Shown here piece by piece: positions 43,508 through 51,646 of a stretch of 64,000 bases of DNA. The stretch lies in contig JALHQO010000013.1 of the NCBI GenBank assembly GCA_022841905.1, forward strand, positions 12,405-76,404, in the 5' to 3' direction. The stretch is from Hyphomonadaceae bacterium. GTDB taxonomy: Bacteria > Pseudomonadota > Alphaproteobacteria > Caulobacterales > Aquidulcibacteraceae. A model generated the notes under the pieces. It saw only the letters and a list, made by a program, of their open reading frames with translations, searched no databases and was not told the origin of the DNA. Positions within the stretch are counted from its first letter, which is position 1. Each line of letters opens with the position of its first letter. The position numbers and the translations under genes were made by a program.

Positions 43508-44415
43508 GGCAGCGCGCGCAGCGCCGCCGCCGCGCCCGGCAGCAGCACATCGTCTTCAGTGCTCTCGCTTAAGCGCGCATTAATCCATACCGCTTGCAGG
43601 AACGCCATGGTGTTGTGGCGCTTCGCCAACCCCGCTTGCGACGCGAAGGCTTCGCTCCAGGCATTGAGCGGCGCGGGATTCATCAGTTGCTCGAACCAGG
43701 CCGTCCACTCCGCTTCGGTGAACGCACCGCGCCGGGCGATGAACAGGATCGGACGCATTAGCCGCTCGGGTTCGCCATAGGTGTAGAAGTGGGTCGTCGG
43801 CGCGACTTGGCTCGCGACTGCATCGCGAATCGCGCGCATATGGGCAGCGTCGTTGAAGTTCGGATCGAGCGCGATCTGCATCAGTAAATCCGCGCCATGC
43901 GCCACGCCATGGCGCCAGCCCTCGCGTTCATCGAAGCCGCGATAATCGCGTACGCCGCGCACATACTCGACGGAACGCGCAACGATCTCGTTGTACATGG
44001 CGTCATCGTAGTAGCCATTGATGCGGTCGGCGCGCACCAGCTCCGAGAGTGCAAGCGCCGCGAACGGCCGCGCAAAGCCGTCCGGATCGGGGCCGCGCAT
44101 CATCGCCAGCGTTTCATTGGTGAGATTGGTGCGCGTCGCCACTGAAAGCTGGTCGCTCCGCAACAGCCGCGTCAGGCCCTCATACGCAACTTGATCGCGC
44201 AAGAATGGATCGGGCGAGGCAAGGCACGCGACCAGCCCATGCGCAAACCGTTGCCGCTCGCCCGCGTCCGCAATGGCAAACTCCGCCGCCCGCAACGCCT
44301 CCAGCGCCGCGCGGTCGTAGCCCGCCGGCGGGCACGCAGAGACTTGCGTCGCGCCCGCCGGCGCGGTGGCGCAGGCGGCGAGCAGGAGGGCGGCTGCGAG
44401 GGCGAGGTGTTTCAT
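43504..44415 (-). CDS. DUF2785-like lipoprotein
   Basis: 303-aa lipoprotein (MKHLALAAALLLAACATAPAG) with an all-helical, HEAT-like body: LRDQVAYEGLTRLLRSDQLS, FARPFAALALSELVRADRINGY, YRGFDEREGWRHGVAHGADLLMQIALDP. The last motif (GW.HG.AH.AD) is characteristic of DUF2785. Start at ATG 44415 because it places the lipobox correctly. Convergent with the EamA gene (4-bp overlap) and 57 bp after the rpoN stop on the same strand. Function unknown. Confidence 0.75.
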   Translation of the reverse strand: MKHLALAAALLLAACATAPAGATQVSACPPAGYDRAALEALRAAEFAIADAGERQRFAHGLVACLASPDPFLRDQVAYEGLTRLLRSDQLSVATRTNLTNETLAMMRGPDPDGFARPFAALALSELVRADRINGYYDDAMYNEIVARSVEYVRGVRDYRGFDEREGWRHGVAHGADLLMQIALDPNFNDAAHMRAIRDAVASQVAPTTHFYTYGEPERLMRPILFIARRGAFTEAEWTAWFEQLMNPAPLNAWSEAFASQAGLAKRHNTMAFLQAVWINARLSESTEDDVLLPGAAAALRALP

Positions 44416-44472
44416 GGGCGCGAGTGAGCGCGCGTCAGAGGTGGGCGGCAACTGCGTTGCGACGAACGCCGC

Positions 44473-45954
44473 CTAAAACCCAGCCGCCAGCTTCCGCTTG
44501 CGCTCTACACTGCTCGGTATCCGCAGGCTCTCGCGGTATTTCGCTACGGTGCGGCGGGCAATGTCGATGCCTTTTTCGCGGAGGATTTCGACGATGCGGT
44601 CGTCGCTCAGGATTTCGTGCTCGGCTTCGCGGTCGATCAGGCCTTTGATTTCGTAGCGTACGGCTTCGGCAGAATGGCTTTCGCCACCATCGGAAGCGTT
44701 GATCGAGGCGGTGAAGAAGTATTTCAGCTCGAACACGCCGCGCGCGCAGGAGAGATACTTGTTCGAGGTCACACGGCTGACCGTGCTCTCGTGCATCTCG
44801 ATCGCTGCGGCCACCGTCTTCAAGTTCAGTGGCCGCAGATGCGCGACGCCTTTGTCGAAGAAGCCGTCCTGCTGCCGCACGATCTCGCGCGCGACTTTCA
44901 GGATCGTCTTGGCGCGCTGATCCAAGCTCTTCACCAGCCACGACGCATTCGCCGCGCATTCGGTGAGGAATTGCTTGTCTTCCTCGCGCTTGGCCGTCTT
45001 TGACACCGTCGCGTAATAGCGCTGGTTCATCAGCACGCGCGGCATGGTGTCGGCGTTGAGTTCGACCAGCCAAGTGCCGTCCGGCGCCTGTTTGATGTAA
45101 ACATCCGGCGCGACCGATTGCACATGGCCGCCGCCGAACCCAGCGCCGGGCTTGGGCGTCAGCGCGCGAACCTCGGCGACCATTTCCAGCAAATCTTCGC
45201 GATCGACATCGCAAATGTGCTGCAAGCGCTCGAAATGGCCCTTGGCGAGTAGGTCGAGATTGCCGATCAGCTTTTCCATCGCCGGATCGAAGCGGTCGCG
45301 GTCTTTCAGTTGCAGCGCCAGGCATTCGGCGACATCGCGCGCCATGACGCCGACAGGCTCGAAGCCCTGCATGATGGCGAGCACGCGCTCGACGCGCGGG
45401 TAGGGTGCGCCGATGCGGCCGGCGATCTCCAACAGATCGGCGCGCATGTAGCCCCAATCATCCACCGCATCGATCAAGGCCGCGCCGATCATGCGATCGA
45501 CCGCATCGAGACCGGCTTCCGTGAGCTGTGCATCGAGATGCTCGGCGAGCGTGATGTCGTTCGCCAGCGTCTCTTCGATGCCGGGCATGTCGTCGAAGCT
45601 TTTGCCCGACGATGCTTTCGACCAATCGGTGAGAGGGGCCGCACCCGCTTCTGCCAATTCGTTGGCGCTCAGATCCGGCGCCATGTCGGCAACGCTGACA
45701 TCGAGCGCGGCTTCCGCCGGCGCCATGCCGCTATCGAACTCAAGCGCTTGCGCGTCGCCGCTATCGCTCGCGGCTTTCGTCGCTTCGGCCGAACCTTCCT
45801 CGCGCTCCAGCAATGGATTGCGCTCGAGTTCGCCTTCGACGAATTCCTGAAGCTCAACATTGGAAAGTTGCAGCAGCTTGATCGCCTGCTGCAATTGCGG
45901 CGTCATCACCAGGGCCTGGCCCTGGCGCATCTCCAGACGGGGGGTCATCGCCAT
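44473..45954 (-). CDS. rpoN: RNA polymerase sigma-54 factor
   Basis: 493-aa alternative sigma factor that reads -24/-12 promoters and requires activator ATPases. Region I is Gln/Leu-rich (LEMRQGQALVMTPQLQQAIKLLQLSNVELQEFVEGELERNPLLER), region II is acidic (about 50-125), the core-binding and helix-turn-helix domains follow (VAAAIEMHESTVSRVTSNKYLSC), and the RpoN box ARRTVAKYRESLRIPSS ends the protein. Starts 14 bp downstream of lptB, the common alphaproteobacterial order lptA-lptB-rpoN. Confidence 0.96.
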   Translation of the reverse strand: MAMTPRLEMRQGQALVMTPQLQQAIKLLQLSNVELQEFVEGELERNPLLEREEGSAEATKAASDSGDAQALEFDSGMAPAEAALDVSVADMAPDLSANELAEAGAAPLTDWSKASSGKSFDDMPGIEETLANDITLAEHLDAQLTEAGLDAVDRMIGAALIDAVDDWGYMRADLLEIAGRIGAPYPRVERVLAIMQGFEPVGVMARDVAECLALQLKDRDRFDPAMEKLIGNLDLLAKGHFERLQHICDVDREDLLEMVAEVRALTPKPGAGFGGGHVQSVAPDVYIKQAPDGTWLVELNADTMPRVLMNQRYYATVSKTAKREEDKQFLTECAANASWLVKSLDQRAKTILKVAREIVRQQDGFFDKGVAHLRPLNLKTVAAAIEMHESTVSRVTSNKYLSCARGVFELKYFFTASINASDGGESHSAEAVRYEIKGLIDREAEHEILSDDRIVEILREKGIDIARRTVAKYRESLRIPSSVERKRKLAAGF

Positions 45955-45968
45955 CGCGGGCCCTCGGT

Positions 45969-46742
45969 CTAGTGGTAATCTTTGCCGAGATACCTTTCGC
46001 GCACGACCGCCGAAGCCATCACCTCTTGAGGTGTGCCTTCGAACATCACTTCGCCGTCAAACATGATCGATGCACGGTCCACGATCTGCAGCGTTTCGCG
46101 CACATTGTGGTCGGTGATCAGAACGCCAAGCCCGCGCTGTTTCAGAAACAGCACAAGCTCGCGGATGTCGTTGATGGCGAGCGGGTCGATGCCTGCGAAA
46201 GGCTCGTCGAGCAACATGAAGGACGGACGCGTCGCCAAGGCGCGTGCGATTTCGACCCGACGCCGCTCGCCGCCCGAGAGGGCAGACGCAGGCGCATCTT
46301 TCAGGTGATCCACACGCAGTTCGGCGAGCAGCCCGTCAACGATTTCGCGGCGCTTCGAGCGAGACCGCTCGGAAAGCTCCACGATCGACATGACGTTCTG
46401 TTCGACGGTGAGACCACGGAAGATCGACGGCTCTTGTGGGAGATAGCCCACGCCAAGCCGCGCGCGTTGGTACATAGGCAGTGTTGTGACGTCCTGGCCG
46501 TCCAACAAGATTTGCCCTTGGTCCACGCGTACGAGCCCCGTAATCATATAGAAGCAGGTGGTTTTCCCTGCTCCGTTGGGGCCCAACAAACCAACGACCT
46601 CGCCGCGATTGACGGTGATGGATACATCCTTCACCACGCGGCGGCCGCGATAGGATTTCCCGATCGAAACCGCGCCTAGACCGCCTTGTGCGGACTGGGC
46701 CTTGGCCGAACGGCTTGCAGCGCCCTCAGGGCTCATATGCAC
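45969..46742 (-). CDS. lptB: LPS export ABC transporter ATPase LptB
   Basis: 257-aa ABC ATPase that drives lipopolysaccharide extraction from the inner membrane with LptFG. Walker A GLLGPNGAGKTTCFYMITG, Q-loop VGYLPQEPSIFRGL, signature ALSGGERRRVEIARAL, Walker B FMLLDEPFAGIDP and switch His in VLITDHNVRETL are all present. An N-terminal extension of about 25 residues precedes the family core; M3 is an alternative start. Followed by rpoN, preceded by lptA. Confidence 0.96.
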   Translation of the reverse strand: MHMSPEGAASRSAKAQSAQGGLGAVSIGKSYRGRRVVKDVSITVNRGEVVGLLGPNGAGKTTCFYMITGLVRVDQGQILLDGQDVTTLPMYQRARLGVGYLPQEPSIFRGLTVEQNVMSIVELSERSRSKRREIVDGLLAELRVDHLKDAPASALSGGERRRVEIARALATRPSFMLLDEPFAGIDPLAINDIRELVLFLKQRGLGVLITDHNVRETLQIVDRASIMFDGEVMFEGTPQEVMASAVVRERYLGKDYH

Positions 46743-46776
46743 TCACCGCGGCTAAGATTTCGTAACGATTGGACGA

Positions 46777-47328
46777 TCACTGGCGCGGTTGGCCCGAATT
46801 TTGCCCGCCTTCGCTGGGGACAAACACCCCGCGCACACGCCCACCGCCCTGCGGACGGATCACGGTGCGGCGGTTGCCGATGTTCAAAACCAGGGTTTCG
46901 CCCCGGATCACGTTCTCGTCCGACGCCACCACGACATTGCCGGAAAAGGTCACGCTATCTTGCGCGATCTCGTAGACGGCGCGGTTGCCGCGCGCCGATT
47001 GCGCCGGGCGTACATAATAGACTTCGCCTTCGGCGATCATGCGTTCGATGTCGCCTGAGCCCAGGCCGCCTTGCTGTTGTCCGGCAGCTGCGGCGGTCGA
47101 AGCGCTGAAGAACAGCGTAATGCGATCAGCGCGCAGGCGCGCATCGTTTTGAACAATGTCGACATCGCCGACGAGCACGAGACGGCGCTCAGTGTCGAAA
47201 TATTCGAGATTGTCGGCTGAATAGGAGACAGGCCCGCCGCTTTCGCTCAATTGAGCGTACGCGGGCGAGGCTGCGAGAGCCGTCATCAGCAGAGCGCCGG
47301 CGGCGATAAAGAAGGCTGTAGGCCTCAT
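46777..47328 (-). CDS. lptA: LPS transport periplasmic protein LptA
   Basis: 183-aa periplasmic bridge protein with a signal peptide (FFIAAGALLMTALAASPAYAQ) and the OstA-like beta-jellyroll: GGPVSYSADNLEYFDTERRLVLVGDVDIVQNDARLRADRITLFF, GEVYYVRPAQSARGNRAVYEIAQDSVTFSGNVVVASDENVIRGETLVLNI. It receives LPS from LptC and passes it toward LptDE. Overlaps the lptC stop by 4 bp. Confidence 0.93.
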   Translation of the reverse strand: MRPTAFFIAAGALLMTALAASPAYAQLSESGGPVSYSADNLEYFDTERRLVLVGDVDIVQNDARLRADRITLFFSASTAAAAGQQQGGLGSGDIERMIAEGEVYYVRPAQSARGNRAVYEIAQDSVTFSGNVVVASDENVIRGETLVLNIGNRRTVIRPQGGGRVRGVFVPSEGGQNSGQPRQ

Positions 47329-47975
47329 TGCGACGGCTCCCCGGTCTGCTCTCTGCGGTCAGGAATCTGGCCGCGGACACCGCCCCGAAGCACCAATGCC
47401 CGGTCGCTGTCCCGTAATTCATAACTTTCGGCCTGGAGCACGCCAAGGGGTCCGGCGCCGGTGACGCCCCCGCGCCCGGTCAAAGTGCCCGCTTCCAGGT
47501 CCACCATCATGTAGGGGGTGGTGAACCGGTTGCCGCCACGGTCCGAAAACAGCACCTCGCCGTCGAAAATGACGGTCTTGGCCGCTTCGTCATAGATGCC
47601 CCTGGGGGCCAGCATGATTGTTCCGGCTTCGGTCCGATAGACCGGGGCGATCAGCTCGATCGGCTGGCCCTCACCGGCCGCCCGCTCAGCCGTCTCAGCC
47701 GAAAGCTGGTAGGGGCCGCCGCCCTCGGTGCGGCCGATGAAGCGGGGGTTGATCATCCGAAGCGGCTCGGCCGGGGCGTACTGGCCGGCATTGAAGCCGC
47801 CTTCGATGGCGTAGAGCGCCATGAACACGAACACCGCTGCGAACGACGCGCCCGCGCCAGCCACGAAGAACCTCCGCAGCGCCGCGATCAGGCGCGAGCG
47901 ACGGCGGGCGCTGCGCAGCGTGGCGGCGCGCTTGGGCTCCCAGTCGAAGTCGGCGAAATGGGCAGTTGCAGTCAT
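47325..47975 (-). CDS. lptC: LPS export protein LptC
   Basis: 216-aa bitopic inner-membrane protein: cytoplasmic Arg-rich N-terminus ([16 protein letters not shown]), one membrane helix (FVAGAGASFAAVFVFMALYAI), then a periplasmic LptA-like domain (MINPRFIGRTEGGGPYQLSAETAERA, MLAPRGIYDEAAKTVIFDGEVLFSDRGG). ATG 47975 (MTATAHFADFDWEPKR) was preferred to the ORF-track start 13 codons upstream. First gene of the lptCAB-rpoN block; the RNase D-like gene that often precedes it is about 10 kb away in this genome. Confidence 0.9.
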   Translation of the reverse strand: MTATAHFADFDWEPKRAATLRSARRRSRLIAALRRFFVAGAGASFAAVFVFMALYAIEGGFNAGQYAPAEPLRMINPRFIGRTEGGGPYQLSAETAERAAGEGQPIELIAPVYRTEAGTIMLAPRGIYDEAAKTVIFDGEVLFSDRGGNRFTTPYMMVDLEAGTLTGRGGVTGAGPLGVLQAESYELRDSDRALVLRGGVRGQIPDRREQTGEPSQ

Positions 47976-48115
47976 GTTCCTCCGGCTTGTCGCCCGGCCC
48001 GGGGGCGGAAGCAAGGCGAGGCGGCGGTCCGGCGAACGCGTCGATCCGTACTGCCTCTGGCGGCTGCAGCGCCGCGCACTAGATACCGGCTCTCAGCGGC
48101 AGAGGATTGAGCACG

Positions 48116-49327
48116 ATGCGGGTTTTGACGTTTGCGACGGTTATTCTTTTTGCCGCGTGCAACGGCGCGCCAAGCAATGGCCAGACGGCCACGCCGGGTG
48201 CGCCGGTCGAGCAAGGCCAGGCCAACGCCAATTTCCAGCCCGCTTTCGAAGGCCAGACGCGCGCGCCTGCACTGACGTCCGGCGTCGTGATCGAGACGCA
48301 AGAGATTGCCGCACGCCTCGATCATCCGTGGGGCATCGCTGTTTTGCCGGACGGCAATTTGCTAGTCACCGAACGCGCCGGGCGCCTGCGCCTGATCACG
48401 CCGCAAGGCCAAGTCTCTGAGCCGCTCACCGGTTTGCCGGCAGTCGATGCGCGCGGGCAGGGCGGTTTGCTCGATCTCGCGCTGTCGCTGACTTTCGCGG
48501 CTGATCGGCTGATCTATTGGTCCTATGCCGAGCCGCGCGGCAACGGTACGAACGCGACGGCCGTCGCGCGCGGCCGTCTAAATGACAACGCCACTGGCGT
48601 TGAAAATGTGCAGCGCATCTTTCAGCAGAATCCAGCCTGGAATTCGCGCGGCCATTTCGGCTCGCGCCTCGTCTTCGATGGCCAAGGCCGCCTCTACATT
48701 ACGCTCGGCGATCGCCAGGGCGACGACTCGCGCGGGCTTGCGCAAGATCGCTCCGTCACCATCGGCAAAGTTGTACGCATCAATGCCGATGGCGCGATCC
48801 CGTCTGACAATCCGTTCGTCGGCCAAGCGGACGCAGCGGCTGAGGTCTGGTCCTACGGTCACCGCAACGTGCAAGGCGCCGACATCCACCCCGGCACCGG
48901 CGCGCTATGGACGATCGAGCACGGACCGCGCGGCGGCGATGAACTGAACCTCACTCAAGCTGGCCTCAATTACGGTTGGCCGGTTATCTCATACGGCATC
49001 GAATATCGCGGCGGCGCCGTCACCGGCGGCATCGCCGCGCAAGACGGCATGGAGCAGCCAAACTATTATTGGGATCCGGTCATTGCGCCCGGCGACATGG
49101 ATTTCTACCGCGGCGAGCTGTTTCCGTGGCGCGGCGACATTCTGATCGCCGGGCTGGAGACCGAGGCGCTCATTCGCGTTCGTGTGGATGGTCCGCGCGT
49201 GATCGGCGAAGAGCGTTTCGATCTCGGCGTCGGCCGCATTCGCGACCTCGCCGAGGCCGCAGACGGCTCAATCTACATCGTCACCGACGAAGACAATGGC
49301 CGCGTGGTGCGGCTGATACCGCAATAG
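48116..49327 (+). CDS. PQQ-dependent aldose sugar dehydrogenase-like lipoprotein
   Basis: 403-aa beta-propeller quinoprotein of the soluble glucose dehydrogenase/YliI group, oxidising aldoses in the periplasm. Lipoprotein signal MRVLTFATVILFAACNG. Motifs: LDHPWGIAVLPDGNLLVTERAGRLR, HFGSRLVFDGQGRLYITLGDR (catalytic His region), YGHRNVQGADIHPGTGALWTIEHGPRGGDELN and LNYGWPVISYGIEY. ATG 48116 was chosen over TTG 48107, which lies too close to the AGAGGA site. No PQQ biosynthesis gene is in the window. Confidence 0.88.
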   Translation: MRVLTFATVILFAACNGAPSNGQTATPGAPVEQGQANANFQPAFEGQTRAPALTSGVVIETQEIAARLDHPWGIAVLPDGNLLVTERAGRLRLITPQGQVSEPLTGLPAVDARGQGGLLDLALSLTFAADRLIYWSYAEPRGNGTNATAVARGRLNDNATGVENVQRIFQQNPAWNSRGHFGSRLVFDGQGRLYITLGDRQGDDSRGLAQDRSVTIGKVVRINADGAIPSDNPFVGQADAAAEVWSYGHRNVQGADIHPGTGALWTIEHGPRGGDELNLTQAGLNYGWPVISYGIEYRGGAVTGGIAAQDGMEQPNYYWDPVIAPGDMDFYRGELFPWRGDILIAGLETEALIRVRVDGPRVIGEERFDLGVGRIRDLAEAADGSIYIVTDEDNGRVVRLIPQ

Positions 49328-49337
49328 CGCGCCGCCA

Positions 49338-49964
49338 CTACTCGGAGCCGCTGGGCGCGTCCGCCGGTGCATTGAGCGCCTGCAGACGCGCCTGCAGTTC
49401 AGCATTGGTGCGCGCTTGCGCGGCGATGCCGTTATACACTTCGATCGTGAGATTATTGCGCGCGAGAATGCCGCGAATTTGCTCGGCCGCCTGCGCGCGC
49501 TCAGTTTCCGTTCCTGATGTCAGGGTGGCGCTTAGCGGCTCGATCTCGGCGCTGGCTGTGATGAACGCGCGCAGCTGGTCGTCGCTCAAGCTATCGCCGA
49601 CCGCAGCGACAGCGATGCGGTTGCTGAGCGTCTGATCTGTCTGCGAGGCTTCGAGGATCTGGTTGTATTGCTCTGGCGTAACGCCGGCTTCCTGCAAGAT
49701 TTGGCTGATCCGAATCTGGTTTTGCTGTTGCTCTTCCGTTGTTGTGCCGGGCGTCAGCTGATTTATTTGCGAGCGGGCGGCGACGAATGCGTCGATCTGC
49801 GCGTCAGTGTAGCCGGTCGTCGCTTGCGGCGCTGCCGGCGGCGGCGTTGTTGTTTGCGCTTGTGGCTGGTGCGCAGACGTTTCGCCATTGCTAGCGCACG
49901 CCGCCAACGGCGCCATGCCAGCGAGTAGCGCCGCTGCCGCGGCCATTGAAGTAAAACGGATCAT
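49338..49964 (-). CDS. DUF4168-domain lipoprotein
   Basis: 208-aa lipoprotein (MIRFTSMAAAAALLAGMAPLAACASNGE). Two tandem DUF4168-like units are visible: YTDAQIDAFVAARSQINQL and LSDDQLRAFITASAEIEPL, separated by Gln/Thr-rich helices (EEQQQNQIRISQILQEAGVTPEQYNQILEAS). An acidic periplasmic helical protein of unknown function. ATG 49964 chosen so that the lipobox is correctly placed. Convergent with the sugar dehydrogenase. Confidence 0.78.
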   Translation of the reverse strand: MIRFTSMAAAAALLAGMAPLAACASNGETSAHQPQAQTTTPPPAAPQATTGYTDAQIDAFVAARSQINQLTPGTTTEEQQQNQIRISQILQEAGVTPEQYNQILEASQTDQTLSNRIAVAAVGDSLSDDQLRAFITASAEIEPLSATLTSGTETERAQAAEQIRGILARNNLTIEVYNGIAAQARTNAELQARLQALNAPADAPSGSE

Positions 49965-50051
49965 CTCAGACTCCGGGTCCGCTCGCCCGCCCACACTTGT
50001 TCTACGCATACGGTAGCGAACGGTTCCGAAATTCCTTCAGGTTCCGCTGAC

Positions 50052-50519
50052 TTAGAGCGTGCGCGCCGCCACGAGTAAGCGATCTAGCAGCGCATCAAGC
50101 TGGACGCGCTCGCGCGCGTCGAGCGCCGACAGCAGTCGCTCTTCCGCCGCCAACGCGATCGGCGCGATGCGCGCATGAACGCTCTCGCCTTGCGCCGTCA
50201 GCGAAAGATTTTGCCGCCGCGCGTCGTCGGTGTCAGCGCTCGCCCGCAAACGCTTGGCCGCCACCAGCCGCGCCACCGCGCGCGAGACCGCGACCTTGTC
50301 CATCTCAGTGGCCTCGGCGATCTCTTTTGCCGTGAGCCCCGGCCTGCGGCCAAGCACGGCGATGATGCGCCATTCGGGGATGGTGAGATCGAAGGTCTTG
50401 GCGTAGCGCGCCGCGATCGCGCGAGAGACGCGGTTCGACAGGATCGAGAGCCGGTAGGGGAGAAAATCCTCCAGAACCAGCAAATCGGCCGGGCTTGGTT
50501 TACGTTTCGCGCTTGCCAT
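50052..50519 (-). CDS. MarR-family regulator of the tyrosine-degradation cluster
   Basis: 155-aa winged-helix repressor-type protein. Core motifs are LPYRLSILSNRVSRAIAARY, TIPEWRIIAVLGRRPGLTAKEIAEATEMDKVAVSRAVARLVAAKRL (helix-turn-helix) and the wing SADTDDARRQNLSLTAQGE with its DxRR signature. It is divergent from hpd with only 53 bp between starts, and an inverted repeat lies immediately upstream of its own start codon, so autoregulation and control of hpd are likely (inference). Ligand is unknown; homogentisate or a related phenolic acid is plausible by analogy with HpaR-like regulators. Confidence 0.88.
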   Translation of the reverse strand: MASAKRKPSPADLLVLEDFLPYRLSILSNRVSRAIAARYAKTFDLTIPEWRIIAVLGRRPGLTAKEIAEATEMDKVAVSRAVARLVAAKRLRASADTDDARRQNLSLTAQGESVHARIAPIALAAEERLLSALDARERVQLDALLDRLLVAARTL

Positions 50520-50538
50520 TGGTTTCAGATGAAACTAA
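50519..50538. promoter_or_regulatory. Candidate MarR operator between the regulator and hpd
   Basis: GTTTCA-ga-TGAAAC (50522-50535) is a near-perfect palindrome in the 53-bp divergent gap; with one mismatched pair the symmetry extends to 50519-50538. It abuts the marR start codon and lies 35-50 bp upstream of hpd. Size and symmetry suit a MarR dimer. Confidence 0.6.
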
Positions 50539-50572
50539 ATCGGAGGAAAGATCAAGCCGCCGAGGAAATGTC

Positions 50573-51646
50573 ATGGCCGACCTGTTCGAAAATCCGCTGG
50601 GCACCGACGGCTTCGAGTTCGTCGAATTCACCTCGCCCGAACCGGACAAGCTTGCCGCGTACTTCGAACAGATCGGCTTCACCGCCGTCGGCAAGCATCG
50701 TTCGAAGAATGTCGTCCGCTACAAGCAGAACGACATCAACTTCATCCTCAACATGGAGCCGTCAGGCCAGCCTGCGGATTTCCGCTCTGCGCACGGCCCC
50801 TCCGCCAACGCGATGGCCTTTCGTGTGAAGGATGCGAAGCACGCGCTCGAAGAAGCGGTGAAGCGCGGCGCCAAGGCGGTGCAATCGCCTGTCGGCCCTG
50901 GCGAACTCAATATCCCAGCGATCGAAGGCATTGGCGGCGCTTATATCTATCTGGTCGATCGCTATGGCGCCGACACCATCTACGACGTCGATTTCGAACC
51001 GATCGCCGGCGCCGATGAGTCGAAAAACCAAATCGGCCTCACCTATCTCGATCACCTCACGCACAACGTCTTCCGCGGCAACATGGCCAAGTGGGCGGAC
51101 TATTACGAGCGCATATTCAACTTCCGCGAAATCCGTTATTTCGACATCGAAGGCAAAGTCTCGGGCCTCTTCTCAAAAGCAATGACCAGCCCCGACGGCA
51201 AGATTCGCATCCCGCTCAACGAGAGCAAAGGCGATCCGGAGAAGGTCGATCAGATCGAAGAATATTTGCAGCGTTACAAAGGCGAGGGCATCCAGCATTT
51301 GGCGTTCGGCACGAACAATCTCTACGACGTCGTCGATCGCCTGCGCGCGCGCGGTGTCGAGCTGCAAGACACGATCGAGACCTATTTCGATCTCATCGAC
51401 AAACGTCTGCCGGGCCACGGCGAGCCGGTCGAAGAACTCCGTAAACGCCGCATCCTGATCGACGGCGCGCCCAGCGAAGGCCAAGGTCTGCTGCTGCAAA
51501 TCTTCGGCAAGGACGCCATCGGCCCGATCTTCTTCGAATTCATCCAGCGCAAGGGCAATGAAGGCTTCGGCGAAGGCAATTTCAAAGCGCTGTTCGAGTC
51601 GATCGAACTCGACCAGATCAAGCGCGGCGTGTTGAAGGCGGGATGA
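50573..51646 (+). CDS. hpd: 4-hydroxyphenylpyruvate dioxygenase
   Basis: 357-aa non-haem Fe(II) dioxygenase converting 4-hydroxyphenylpyruvate to homogentisate. Two VOC-type halves are visible; the iron ligands are His in YLDHLTHNVF (about 160), His in GEGIQHLAFGTNNL (about 240) and Glu in IGPIFFEFIQRKGNEGFGEGNFKALFESIE (about 320). ATG 50573 (MADLFENPLGTDGFEF) has GAGGAAA upstream; the ORF-track version reads back into the regulator. First gene of a plus-strand run ending in fumarylacetoacetase. Confidence 0.96.
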   Translation: MADLFENPLGTDGFEFVEFTSPEPDKLAAYFEQIGFTAVGKHRSKNVVRYKQNDINFILNMEPSGQPADFRSAHGPSANAMAFRVKDAKHALEEAVKRGAKAVQSPVGPGELNIPAIEGIGGAYIYLVDRYGADTIYDVDFEPIAGADESKNQIGLTYLDHLTHNVFRGNMAKWADYYERIFNFREIRYFDIEGKVSGLFSKAMTSPDGKIRIPLNESKGDPEKVDQIEEYLQRYKGEGIQHLAFGTNNLYDVVDRLRARGVELQDTIETYFDLIDKRLPGHGEPVEELRKRRILIDGAPSEGQGLLLQIFGKDAIGPIFFEFIQRKGNEGFGEGNFKALFESIELDQIKRGVLKAG

